The notes under the pieces: generated by a model
The model's input: the letters and a program-made list of their open reading frames with translations, nothing else
Database searches by the model: none
Told to the model about the DNA's origin: nothing
NCBI RefSeq assembly: GCF_000511355.1
Contig: NC_023135.1
Span: 2,258,371-2,322,370, forward strand
From: Leisingera methylohalidivorans DSM 14336
GTDB taxonomy: Bacteria > Pseudomonadota > Alphaproteobacteria > Rhodobacterales > Rhodobacteraceae
Length of the DNA stretch: 64,000 nucleotides
Direction: 5' to 3'
In this document: piece after piece, positions 18,165 through 25,713 of the stretch
How positions within the stretch are numbered: the stretch's first letter is position 1
How the letters are laid out: each line of letters opens with the position of its first letter
Position numbers and translations under genes: made by a program

Positions 18165-18808
18165 GCGGACCCGATCCGGAAACCAAGATGCAGTTCCTGT
18201 ACTCCGTGCGCTCGCGCGGGGTGACGGACCAGAAGGTGCTGGAGGCGATCGAAGCCATCGACCGCGGCATGTTCGTGCGCGGCATCTTCACCGACCGCGC
18301 CTATGAGGACGTGCCGCTGCCGATTGCCTGCGGCCAGACCATCTCGCAGCCCTCCGTTGTCGGGATGATGACCCAGGCGCTGGAAATCAGCCCGCGCGAC
18401 ACGGTTCTGGAGGTCGGCACCGGCTCCGGCTACCAGGCGGCGGTGCTGTCGAAACTGGCGCGCCGGGTCTATACCATCGACCGCCACGCAAGGCTGGTGC
18501 GCGAGGCGCGGGCGGTGTTCGAGCAGCTGCAGCTGGCCAATGTGACCTCGCTGGTCGGCGACGGCAGCCACGGCCTGAACGAACAGGCGCCGTTTGACCG
18601 GATCATCGTGACCGCCGCCGCCGAAGATCCGCCAAGCCCCCTGCTTGCGCAGCTCAAGACCGGCGGCATCATGGTGCTGCCGGTGGGGCAGTCCGACCAT
18701 GTGCAGACGCTGATCCGGGTGCGGAAAACCGAAGACGGGCTGGACTATGACGAGCTGCGCCCGGTGCGGTTTGTGCCGCTGCTTGAGGGATTGGGCAAGG
18801 ACACGTAA
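18161..18808 (+). CDS. pcm: Protein-L-isoaspartate O-methyltransferase
   Basis: Repairs age-damaged proteins by methylating isoaspartyl residues with S-adenosylmethionine. The 215-residue protein carries the SAM-binding motif [13 protein letters not shown] near residue 83 and the PCMT signatures [13 protein letters not shown] and [14 protein letters not shown]. Length is typical (about 210-220). The start codon overlaps the surE stop (ATGA), so the two are coupled. Confidence 0.94.
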   Translation: MSGPDPETKMQFLYSVRSRGVTDQKVLEAIEAIDRGMFVRGIFTDRAYEDVPLPIACGQTISQPSVVGMMTQALEISPRDTVLEVGTGSGYQAAVLSKLARRVYTIDRHARLVREARAVFEQLQLANVTSLVGDGSHGLNEQAPFDRIIVTAAAEDPPSPLLAQLKTGGIMVLPVGQSDHVQTLIRVRKTEDGLDYDELRPVRFVPLLEGLGKDT

Positions 18809-18910
18809 ACTGCCGGCGGATTTCAGCCGCCGCCCGGACGGCATGAGCTATAATGATTGACGCGAGAGAATCCCCGCGAAAAAGGGGAAGCGTGTTTTGA
18901 GGAGAGCAAA

Positions 18911-20146
18911 ATGACCCGGACCCCCCCCAACCGGACCGAATCCCGCGGCCTGCCCCGTGCAAGGCTGCTGGCCGTATTGCCGCTGGCCGGGATGCTGACC
19001 GGGGTGCTGGCCGCCTGCCAGGGCCCGCTGGACTATGACCTGCGCGGCCAGCTGGGCGCCTTTAACACCGCCGGCGCGGCCCAGACCGCAACAGCGCACC
19101 GGCCCTCGCCGGATGCCCGCGGGCTGATCTCCTACCCCTCTTATCAGGTGGCGGTGGCGCAGCGCGGCGATACGGTTTCGGACGTCGCTGCCCGCATCGG
19201 CCTGCCGCCCGCAGAAGTTGCCCGGTTCAACGGTATGGAAACCGGCGACAAGATGCGCCAGGGCGAGGTGCTGGCGCTGCCGCGCCGCGCGCCGGACAGC
19301 CTGCCTGGCAGCGCCGCCGCGGGGGCCGTCGATATTGCAACGCTGGCGGGCCAGGCTATCGAGACCGCGCCGCTGACCTCGCCCAACCCCGGTTCCGTCA
19401 CCCCTACCGCGATTCAGCCGGTGCCGAAGCCGCAGCCGCCCAAGGTGCAGGCCGGCCCCGAGCCGGTGCGCCACAAGGTGAAGCGCGGCGAGACCGCCTA
19501 TACCATCTCGCGGCTTTACCAGGTGCCGGTGAAATCGCTGGCGGAATGGAACGGCCTGGGCAGCGATTTTGCGGTGCGCGAAGGCCAGTTCCTGCTGATC
19601 CCCCTGAAAGAGAAAGCCGCGCCCCGGCCGGCCCCGGCCGCCGCGGCAGTCACCGAACCGGGGGCCGGCTCGGTGACGCCGGTGCCGCCAAGCGCCAGCC
19701 AGCCGCTGCCGGAAGAAAAGGTCGAGCCTGCCGCCGTTGCCCCCGCGGCGGAAACCCTGCCCAAGCCGGAACTGCCCGAACCCACCCGCGCCAGCAGCGC
19801 TGCCATGGCCTATCCGGTGCAGGGCAAGATCGTCAAAACCTACGCCAAGGGACGCAATGACGGCATCGACATCGCCGCCGCCGCCGGTGCGCCGGTCAAT
19901 GCAGCCGAGGCCGGCACCGTGGCGGCGATCACCAAGGATTCCAACAACGTGCCGATCGTGGTGATCCGCCACAGCCAGAAGCTGCTGACCGTCTATCAGA
20001 ACGTCGGCAATATCACCGTGAAGAAGGGCGAAAGCGTGGTGCGCGGCCAGCGTATTGCCTCGCTGCGCGGCGGCGACGACGCCTATGTCCATTTCGAAGT
20101 GCGCGACGGGTTCGAAAGCATCGACCCGCTGAGCTACCTGAACTGA
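18911..20146 (+). CDS. LysM/M23 divisome lipoprotein, NlpD-like with degenerate active site
   Basis: A 411-residue envelope protein. Residues 1-40 form a lipoprotein signal ending in the lipobox GVLAAC. Two LysM peptidoglycan-binding domains lie near residues 77-125 and 185-235, then a Pro/Ala-rich linker, then an M23 (LytM) domain from about 297. In that domain the first zinc-ligand histidine is replaced (NDGIDI where H-x-GxDI is usual) and the HxH motif reads YVHFEV, so the catalytic histidine is lost. As with E. coli NlpD and EnvC, it should activate an amidase rather than cut peptidoglycan itself. GAGGAGAGC precedes the start. It follows pcm as in E. coli and a strong terminator follows it. 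Confidence 0.88.
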   Translation: MTRTPPNRTESRGLPRARLLAVLPLAGMLTGVLAACQGPLDYDLRGQLGAFNTAGAAQTATAHRPSPDARGLISYPSYQVAVAQRGDTVSDVAARIGLPPAEVARFNGMETGDKMRQGEVLALPRRAPDSLPGSAAAGAVDIATLAGQAIETAPLTSPNPGSVTPTAIQPVPKPQPPKVQAGPEPVRHKVKRGETAYTISRLYQVPVKSLAEWNGLGSDFAVREGQFLLIPLKEKAAPRPAPAAAAVTEPGAGSVTPVPPSASQPLPEEKVEPAAVAPAAETLPKPELPEPTRASSAAMAYPVQGKIVKTYAKGRNDGIDIAAAAGAPVNAAEAGTVAAITKDSNNVPIVVIRHSQKLLTVYQNVGNITVKKGESVVRGQRIASLRGGDDAYVHFEVRDGFESIDPLSYLN

Positions 20147-20170
20147 CGGCAGTAAGGCCTGTTATTTATG

Positions 20171-20202
20171 AAAAGCCCGGCCTTATGGCCGGGCTTTTCT
20201 TA
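20171..20202. terminator. Bidirectional terminator between nlpD-like and DUF815 genes
   Basis: A perfect 12-bp stem, AAAAGCCCGGCC (20171-20182) and GGCCGGGCTTTT (20187-20198), has a TTAT loop. Because the arms themselves end in A and T runs it can serve both converging genes. Confidence 0.88.
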
Positions 20203-20219
20203 TTCCGGGGCGTTGCGGC

Positions 20220-21062
20220 CTATCGCAAGGCCACCCCGTGCCGCCCGGCGAGGTCAGTGAAGAACTGCCAGGCCACCCGGCCCGAGCGGGCGCCGCGGGT
20301 GGCCTGCCATTCGATCGCCTCGGCCCGCAGCGTCTCCGCATCCGGTTTGACCCCATAGGCCGCGCAATAGCCCGCGATCATCGCCAGGTATTCGTCCTGA
20401 TCACAGGGGTGGAACCCCAGCCACAGGCCGAACCGGTCCGACAGCGAGACCTTCTCCTCCACCGCTTCCGACGGGTTGATGGCGCTGGAGCGCTCATTCT
20501 CGATCATGTCGCGCGGCATCAGATGGCGCCGGTTCGAGGTGGCGTAGAACACCACATTTTCGGGCCGCCCCTCGATCCCGCCGTCCAGCACCGCCTTGAG
20601 GCTTTTGTAATGCTGGTCGTCATGGCTGAACGACAGATCATCGCAGAACAGGATGAACCGGTGCCCGGAGCCGCGCAGGTGGTTCAGCAGCCGCGCCACC
20701 GAGGGCAGATCCTCGCGCTGGAGTTCCACCAGCTTCAGCTCCGGGTGATCCGCCGCCAGCGCGCCATGCACGGCTTTGACAAGGCTGGATTTCCCCATCC
20801 CCCGCGCGCCCCACAGAAGCGCGTTGTTGGCGGCGAAGCCCTGGGCAAACCGGCGGGTGTTCTCCAGCAGCGTATCGCGGGAACGGTTGATGCCGACCAG
20901 CAGGTCCAGATCGACCCGGTTGACCGCCCCGACCGGCTCCAGCCGCTCCGGCCCCACATGCCAGACAAAGGCGCTGGCCGCGTTGAAATCAGGGGTTTCC
21001 AGCGGGGCCGGAGACATCCGCTCCAGCGCCTCGGCAATGCGGGTCAATGCGATCTGGTCCAT
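20220..21062 (-). CDS. DUF815 family AAA ATPase
   Basis: A 280-residue P-loop ATPase of the DUF815 family, function unknown. Walker A GARGMGKSS is at residues 85-93. Walker B is FILFCDDLSF near residue 135, and the arginine-containing YATSNRRHLMPRDM with the ERSSAINPSEAVEEKVSLSDRFGLWLGF region after it is the family hallmark. A predicted C-terminal helical lid follows. It is transcribed toward the nlpD-like gene with a shared terminator between them, and has about 300 bases without a gene upstream. Confidence 0.88.
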   Translation of the reverse strand: MDQIALTRIAEALERMSPAPLETPDFNAASAFVWHVGPERLEPVGAVNRVDLDLLVGINRSRDTLLENTRRFAQGFAANNALLWGARGMGKSSLVKAVHGALAADHPELKLVELQREDLPSVARLLNHLRGSGHRFILFCDDLSFSHDDQHYKSLKAVLDGGIEGRPENVVFYATSNRRHLMPRDMIENERSSAINPSEAVEEKVSLSDRFGLWLGFHPCDQDEYLAMIAGYCAAYGVKPDAETLRAEAIEWQATRGARSGRVAWQFFTDLAGRHGVALR

Positions 21063-21362
21063 GAGGTGCCTCCGTCCGTCAGTTACCGGATTTCAAAGCA
21101 TGTTCCGGCAGGGGCGGCAAGAGGGGCCAAGAAATAGCCGAGCTTGAAACCACTCTGCTCCGGCAAGTTATGAATGTCTCATCAGCGGACAGAGCCGCCA
21201 CTGACTGCCCAGTCTTGAAGGTCTGCATTGTGGGCTTTGCTCGGCACCCGGATGCCCTGATGACGGGACTGAATACCTAAGGGCAGGACGACGGCCTCTG
21301 GGGAAAGCAAATAGACACGGTGTACATTTTATTGTTTGCAATATCCCAGTATTTTTTTGGAC
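21063..21362. other. Gap at the left edge of the accessory cluster
   Basis: These 300 bases contain no open frame with coding character. They become AT-rich after about 21310 and contain the DUF815 promoter region and the 3' flank of the Crp/Fnr gene. No tRNA, att-like repeat or terminator hairpin was identified. Confidence 0.4.
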
Positions 21363-22010
21363 CTATCCAAACTGACACTCAAGCTTCGAAGGCGCGCGCA
21401 ACAAAACGTGGCCGCGGCCGAGCTCTGCTATGCCTTGGCGCTCAAATTGCTTCAAGAGCCGGTTGACCCATTGGCGGGACAGGCCGGTTTCGGTCGCGAG
21501 CTGTGCCTGAGTTACGTAGACTTTCTGGCCAGCGGGCTGCCCGTCTTCCAATCTTGCCAGGAGCGAAGCGGCAAGCCGTTTTGAGCCGCAATCGGAATGA
21601 CTTGGCGAACACATCACTTCCGCAGTTTGGCACTGCAATATTTGCATGAAATTTGCTGCAAACTGGGCCGAGATGGAAAAGGCACTCATAAGCCGGAGCG
21701 GCGTGAAGAAATAGATACTCGATGCTTCGATAATCCAATGTGCTTCAGAACTTGTGTATGTCTCTGACAAATTGATAATAGCCGGCGCAACCTTTGCAAT
21801 AATATCGTGACCGTCGTCCACGTCGTCAGAAATCGGGCGGAGACCCACGCGACCACTCAGGAAAACCGCCGTTTGTTCATCTTGTTGGCTGTAGGCCTCG
21901 AGCCACGCATTGGATGTTGTGTTTACGTGGCGGCCAAGCTCCAGAATTTCGGTCCAGTTTTGCCAAGGCAAATTCTGACACAGGACCCCTTCCTGATTTA
22001 CACGGGTCAT
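21363..22010 (-). CDS. Crp/Fnr-type transcriptional regulator
   Basis: A 215-residue regulator. The C-terminal winged helix is clear: TQAQLATETGLSRQWVNRLL (about residues 164-183) followed by LKQFERQGIAELGRGHVLL. The N-terminal region (about 20-140) should be the cyclic-nucleotide-binding-like sensory barrel but is divergent, with no cAMP-binding arginine signature and no Fnr-type cysteine cluster; its ligand is unknown. The start at 22010 overlaps the stop of the MTHFR-like gene in an ATGA, with GGAAAG before it, so the two are translated together. Base composition is lower in GC than the flanking housekeeping genes. Confidence 0.8.
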   Translation of the reverse strand: MTRVNQEGVLCQNLPWQNWTEILELGRHVNTTSNAWLEAYSQQDEQTAVFLSGRVGLRPISDDVDDGHDIIAKVAPAIINLSETYTSSEAHWIIEASSIYFFTPLRLMSAFSISAQFAANFMQILQCQTAEVMCSPSHSDCGSKRLAASLLARLEDGQPAGQKVYVTQAQLATETGLSRQWVNRLLKQFERQGIAELGRGHVLLRAPSKLECQFG

Positions 22011-22882
22011 GTGGGCTTTCCCAACTGCGCGGCGACCCAATCAAAGGTCTTTTTGGCACCGCCAAAAGGAAAAAAGTGCAATTTCACCGGTACCCGGTCG
22101 TTCAGGACAAGCGCCTGCGAAAGCTCGTCGATCAGTTCTGCCGGTTGAAAGCCTTTTAACAAACCGACCATTGCACCGGATCTTTTACGAAGCGCCGAAA
22201 GGGATGGCCCCACGCCGCATAGCACCGAGTATTTGATCCGCGCAGGGATCGAGGTCACCCCCGTGATCCCGATGTTTATTGGCGTAACAATTCCCCTCGC
22301 GCGCAGCATATTTATCCAACTGGCATAAGAACCTGCATCAAAGCCGAACTGGGTGGTGATGAAAGCTTGTATGCCCCGGGCTGCCAAGAATTCCAGCTTG
22401 TTTTCCAAAGCTTCTACAAGTTGCGCGCCGCCAATCCGGGGGTGCCCTTCGGGGGGGCCGCTGATTGGAATGTGACTAGACCCCAGGTCAGAAATCGAGG
22501 GGACTGCCAGCACAGGCATCGCGTCATTGTAGGGGCCCAGACTGCCATCGCGATCCCCTGCCAGAACCAACAACCGGCAGGCTCCACCAGAGCGCGCGGC
22601 AGTCAGATGCTCGCGCAGTTGGCTCTCGTTTTGCAAGTGGCGTGCGCCCACATACGGCACTGGCTGATACCCCAAATCAACGAGTGTCTTACAGGCGCCC
22701 TCCAGGCCCGCCATGTCCTTGTTCGACAAATGGGGAAGATAAACCTCTGACCCGGGAACAAAACCATCGGCAGGCGGGCAAAAAGATTGTGCCTTGGATG
22801 CCGGTATTTCGAGAGAGTACCCCGACAGCAATTGGTCCCTGACAAAGTGGAAATTGATTGGTTCGCGGGATGTCTGGGGCAA
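22007..22882 (-). CDS. Methylenetetrahydrofolate reductase-like protein
   Basis: A 291-residue protein of the MetF/MTHFR TIM-barrel family, which reduces 5,10-methylene-THF to 5-methyl-THF using FAD. Seen: the N-terminal glutamate strand SLEIPA, LVLAGDRDG (position of the flavin-site aspartate), ISGPPEGHPRI, the folate-site glutamine in ITTQFGFDAGS, and INIGITGVTSI near the end. It is diverged from housekeeping MetF. The start is TTG at 22882 with GGAGG 8 bases before it. A 21-bp inverted repeat lies 20 bases upstream and is shared with the nrtS-merR promoter region. The gene is coupled to a Crp/Fnr regulator and divergent from the PanB-like gene. Confidence 0.8.
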   Translation of the reverse strand: MPQTSREPINFHFVRDQLLSGYSLEIPASKAQSFCPPADGFVPGSEVYLPHLSNKDMAGLEGACKTLVDLGYQPVPYVGARHLQNESQLREHLTAARSGGACRLLVLAGDRDGSLGPYNDAMPVLAVPSISDLGSSHIPISGPPEGHPRIGGAQLVEALENKLEFLAARGIQAFITTQFGFDAGSYASWINMLRARGIVTPINIGITGVTSIPARIKYSVLCGVGPSLSALRKRSGAMVGLLKGFQPAELIDELSQALVLNDRVPVKLHFFPFGGAKKTFDWVAAQLGKPT

Positions 22883-22902
22883 CGGCTTCCCTCCGGCCTA
22901 AC

Positions 22903-22924
22903 AATCTAACAATGATGTTAGATT
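22903..22924. promoter_or_regulatory. Predicted MerR-type operator, copy 1
   Basis: Inverted repeat AATCTAAC (22903-22910) and GTTAGATT (22917-22924), 20 bases before the TTG start of the MTHFR-like gene. Over 21 bases (22903-22923) it matches the site at 25325-25345 in 17 positions, with both arms nearly unchanged. A TTGACT on the - strand about 20 bases upstream could be the -35 element. The nearby MerR regulator is the likely binder; this is inference. Confidence 0.6.
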
Positions 22925-22970
22925 AAGCCTTTCTCGGCTTCAGTCAAGAAATTTGACCTTGCCCCGATCA

Positions 22971-22996
22971 TGCTGTGTCAACGCGTTGACACAGCA
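22971..22996. promoter_or_regulatory. 26-bp perfect palindrome overlapping a -35 box
   Basis: Arms TGCTGTGTCAACG (22971-22983) and CGTTGACACAGCA (22984-22996) are perfect reverse complements with no spacer. The right arm contains TTGACA (22986-22991), a consensus -35 hexamer for the rightward PanB-like gene, which starts 61 bases downstream. A protein bound here would block that promoter. The central AACGCGTT resembles LacI-family operators, but no LacI protein is encoded nearby. Confidence 0.55.
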
Positions 22997-23051
22997 ACCA
23001 AGGAAACTCGGTTAGCGTGAAGCGTTAACTTTCATCAAGGGAGGAAATCTG

Positions 23052-23900
23052 ATGACAAAGCGCCGTAAAACAAGGCTCAAGCACTTGGCCGAGAAGGTCG
23101 CAAAAGGAGAGCGCATTGTCGGCATGGAATGTCACGACACCCCCAGTGCGATCATAGCCGAAGAGCTTGGAATGGATTTACTGTGTTGTGGAAGTCCCGG
23201 TCCGATGGGGCTGATGGGCCATAAATCTATGGCGACCGTAGATTTTGAAGAGCAGCTCTATATGCTGGAGGGCGTTCTGCGTGGAGCGTCCTCGCCCTTT
23301 ATCATCTGCAACATGCCCAACACCACAGCGAGTATTTCCATCGAGGAATCGGTGCGTAACGCGGCGCGGGTGGTCAAGCTGGGTGCGGATGGTGTGCATA
23401 TTGAACCCTCAATGGGCACGATCGAACATATGCGTGCCATCGTTGCGGCAGGGGTTCCGATTGTGGGCCATTTCGGCGTTCAAGGCGAACGCGCGGTGAT
23501 GAACTCCGGCCATGCGCCAGCGGGGCGCACAGCAGAAGACGCCGCGAAGATTGTTGAACTGGTGCGCGCTTCAATTGACGCGGGGATTTTCGCAGCTTTG
23601 TTCGAGCATACTTCGGTCGAACTGACGAAATGGTGCTACGAGAACCTGCCGGTTGCTGTCGCAAGCCTTGGGTCTGGTCCGCACGCGCACGGCATCTTTC
23701 ATGTATCGAGCGATATCATCGGCTGTTCGGTCTTCCCAATCCCGCCCAAGCGCGAAGTCTTTGGTGACGTCATGGGTGAGATGCGCAAGGCCTATACAGA
23801 ATATTTCAACCGCGCCACGGGCGGCCAGTTCCCAAACCCGGAATTATCTCACAATATGCATGACGGCGAGATGGAGAAATTTACCAAACTCATGAACTGA
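23052..23900 (+). CDS. PanB-like (ketopantoate hydroxymethyltransferase family) protein, divergent
   Basis: A 282-residue protein of the PEP mutase/PanB barrel superfamily. Family landmarks: NAARVVKLGADGVHIE, AGVPIVGHFGVQ (with the conserved GH), and FAALFEHTSVELTKW (conserved Glu). PanB moves a one-carbon unit from methylene-THF to ketoisovalerate. But the two aspartates that bind Mg2+ in PanB appear replaced: the GDS motif reads CGS and the strand ending D-x-P reads CNMP. A different reaction is therefore likely. The start has GGGAGGAAAT before it. The stop overlaps the start of the methyltransferase gene (TGATG). It is divergent from the MTHFR-like gene, suggesting shared one-carbon chemistry. 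Confidence 0.7.
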   Translation: MTKRRKTRLKHLAEKVAKGERIVGMECHDTPSAIIAEELGMDLLCCGSPGPMGLMGHKSMATVDFEEQLYMLEGVLRGASSPFIICNMPNTTASISIEESVRNAARVVKLGADGVHIEPSMGTIEHMRAIVAAGVPIVGHFGVQGERAVMNSGHAPAGRTAEDAAKIVELVRASIDAGIFAALFEHTSVELTKWCYENLPVAVASLGSGPHAHGIFHVSSDIIGCSVFPIPPKREVFGDVMGEMRKAYTEYFNRATGGQFPNPELSHNMHDGEMEKFTKLMN

Positions 23901-24586
23901 TGCCGAGGGCAGAGCCGATGAAACCAGACCAGTTCTTGTCTTGGCTATCGGCTCTGCCTTTATGCAAGGGCACGAGCGTTGAGTGTGGGGCCGGTAACGC
24001 TGAGATCGCCCAATTTCTGGCAAACCGATACGCGACATCCTGCGCCGTCGATATCAATCCAATTCCGCTTCCTCCAGATACATTGGTCAAAGCGATATGT
24101 GCGGATGCAGGAGTTTTGCCGTTTGAGGACTCGTCAGTAGATTTGGTCCTGTCGATGCAGGCGCTGCATCATTTCGACGTCGCCAAACATCTGGCCGAGG
24201 CGCGTCGCATACTTCGTCCAGACGGTGTCTTTGCCGCCCTGTGCTGGGGTGAGATTTCGTTGCCCGGTGATGTCCGACACGCCTACACCCCAATCTTTGA
24301 CGCAATCGCCCCGTTCTGGGAGCCGCAGCGCGCCTTTGTGCTGTCCGGGTACAAAGGCCTCGAATTTGCGGGGGTTTCAGTCACGCGCCCCCGGGCGGAA
24401 ATGCGGAGAAAATGCAATCTGGACGGACTGGAAGAGGTCATGGCCACCTGGTCCGCGGTACAAGGTGCGATCACTGCGGGAATTGATTTGCCTGACCCTG
24501 ATCTGTCCGTGCTGCGCAAGGACGAAAACGCAAAGTTTGATATCAGGTGGCCACTGCTCGGCCCGGTATTCCGGGTACCAACCTAA
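23900..24586 (+). CDS. Class I SAM-dependent methyltransferase
   Basis: A 228-residue methyltransferase. Motif I reads SVECGAGNAEIAQFLA near residue 26, followed by the acidic CAVDINP, then VDLVLSMQALHHF and the post-motif GVFAALCWGE. The glycine-rich loop is compact (ECGAGNAE). The order matches Methyltransf_11-type small-molecule enzymes. The ATG shares its A with the stop of the PanB-like gene, so the two are coupled. The 3' end overlaps the convergent MerR gene by a few bases. The substrate is unknown. Confidence 0.8.
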   Translation: MPRAEPMKPDQFLSWLSALPLCKGTSVECGAGNAEIAQFLANRYATSCAVDINPIPLPPDTLVKAICADAGVLPFEDSSVDLVLSMQALHHFDVAKHLAEARRILRPDGVFAALCWGEISLPGDVRHAYTPIFDAIAPFWEPQRAFVLSGYKGLEFAGVSVTRPRAEMRRKCNLDGLEEVMATWSAVQGAITAGIDLPDPDLSVLRKDENAKFDIRWPLLGPVFRVPT

Positions 24587-25065
24587 GTCGACTGCCAGAT
24601 CATCTGCGCCATGTCCGTGCGGTCCGGGCTGGTCTGCATCGGACACTCGGGACAGGTCTGCGGCGTTGGCTTGTTCTTGCAGCCTTGGCACCCTTTTAGC
24701 AGCCGAACGGTGCGCCGAATTTCATTCTGCATCGCCAAAATGCCAGCCGCCTGATCACGCAAATCATCGGTCAGATGCTCCAATAACTCCATCATCGCGG
24801 CGCTGGATTGATCCCCGGTTTCATAATCGCGCCGTCGCGTCGCAATCGTCTTGATCATCTCGACAGAGATATTCAGCTCTCTCATCTTCATGGCAAGCCG
24901 CGCAATGGACAGCTCTGTTTCGCCATAATACCGCGTCCCGCCTTCTGAGCGACTGGGGGAAATAATACCCAGCTCTTCATAGCCACGCAGGGTACGCACG
25001 CTCAGCCCTGATGCCTTTGACAGGTCGCCGATCTTGTGCATTCTGTTGTCGTAGCCATGCGCCAT
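24583..25065 (-). CDS. MerR family transcriptional regulator with C-terminal cysteines
   Basis: A 160-residue regulator. The N-terminal MerR winged helix is clear (KIGDLSKASGLSVRTLRGYE, residues 11-30, then GGTRYYGETEL), followed by a dimerisation helix. The C-terminus has CQGCKNKPTPQTCPECP, a CxxC...CxxC arrangement that could bind a metal or an iron-sulfur cluster, as effector domains of MerR proteins often do. GGAG precedes the ATG at 25065; an internal ATG at 25041 is an alternative. It lies 30 bases after nrtS on the same strand, so they share a transcript. It is the best candidate to bind the two 21-bp repeats in this cluster. Confidence 0.85.
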   Translation of the reverse strand: MAHGYDNRMHKIGDLSKASGLSVRTLRGYEELGIISPSRSEGGTRYYGETELSIARLAMKMRELNISVEMIKTIATRRRDYETGDQSSAAMMELLEHLTDDLRDQAAGILAMQNEIRRTVRLLKGCQGCKNKPTPQTCPECPMQTSPDRTDMAQMIWQST

Positions 25066-25095
25066 GTTATCTACTCCAACACTTATTGTGCAAAT

Positions 25096-25314
25096 TCATC
25101 GCACCCGCGCCAAAGCACTGACCGCACCATAGGTCGCAACGCAGTAGGGCACTGTATACGTCAGAAGGCATTTCAGCAGATTCACTGATCCCGAATGCAC
25201 CCACTGGTCGCCCTGATTTATCAGGTTAAGCACGGTGCCAACCACAAGTGCCACAATCAAAGATCGTTTGACGATATCCGGACGAAAGGCGGTCCTATAC
25301 ATAGTATTCTGCAT
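25096..25314 (-). CDS. nrtS: NrtS-type nitrate/nitrite transporter
   Basis: A 72-residue inner-membrane protein with two hydrophobic segments. The stretch VKRSLIVALVVGTVLNLINQGD and the later LTYTVPYCVATYGA match the small NrtS family, described as a nitrate/nitrite transporter in cyanobacteria. Its ATG follows AAGG closely and a predicted MerR-type operator ends 10 bases upstream. It heads a two-gene unit with merR. The substrate here is assumed from the family; no nitrate or nitrite reductase gene is in the window. Confidence 0.75.
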   Translation of the reverse strand: MQNTMYRTAFRPDIVKRSLIVALVVGTVLNLINQGDQWVHSGSVNLLKCLLTYTVPYCVATYGAVSALARVR

Positions 25315-25324
25315 TCACCTTATC

Positions 25325-25345
25325 AATCTAACACCAATGTCAGAT
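25325..25345. promoter_or_regulatory. Predicted MerR-type operator, copy 2
   Basis: AATCTAACA, three bases, then ATGTCAGAT. It is the counterpart of the site at 22903-22923 (17 of 21 bases equal), located 10 bases upstream of the nrtS start. The two differ only in the three central bases and one arm base. Confidence 0.6.
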
Positions 25346-25521
25346 ATCATGTTTGGTGCTAAGTTGCCAGCCTCCGTCCTGAGAAACTTTCGTAGTAGTT
25401 CGGCAGAGCCGATCAACCCTATTTGCATCAAGCAATACTGAGGAAAGCAGATCTTCGAAAAAGTTGCAGCATCGGTCAAAATGGGCTCAAAGCTGACTGG
25501 CAGCTCGTAACAGAAATCGTC

Positions 25522-25656
25522 AAAAAAAGCGCCATTCCAGACGCGCCTTTCTGTTTCAAACCGTCTCCGGCTGACTGGCCCTTGCCGGCCTCGGCCGCGA
25601 ACCCGGCCATCATCGGGTCGCCGGGACGGGCGTCCATCTCGTCCTTGTCGTCATTA
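25522..25656 (-). pseudogene. Remnant copy of the tatC 3' end with its terminator
   Basis: Read on the - strand, this stretch encodes DDKDEMDARPGDPMMAGFAAEAGKG, a close match to the TatC C-terminus ([25 protein letters not shown]). It continues with the same GCCGG..GA..GG...GAAACAGA flank and a decayed hairpin running into seven T residues. The stop codon of tatC is lost in this copy. The lectin-like gene therefore lies between two copies of the tatC tail. The remaining bases of the 25346-25713 gap hold nothing recognisable. Confidence 0.65.
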
Positions 25657-25713
25657 TGGCGCCCACGCACAGCTGTTCGCTTGGCGGCCCCGCCTTGTTT
25701 CCGGGCAGGACGC

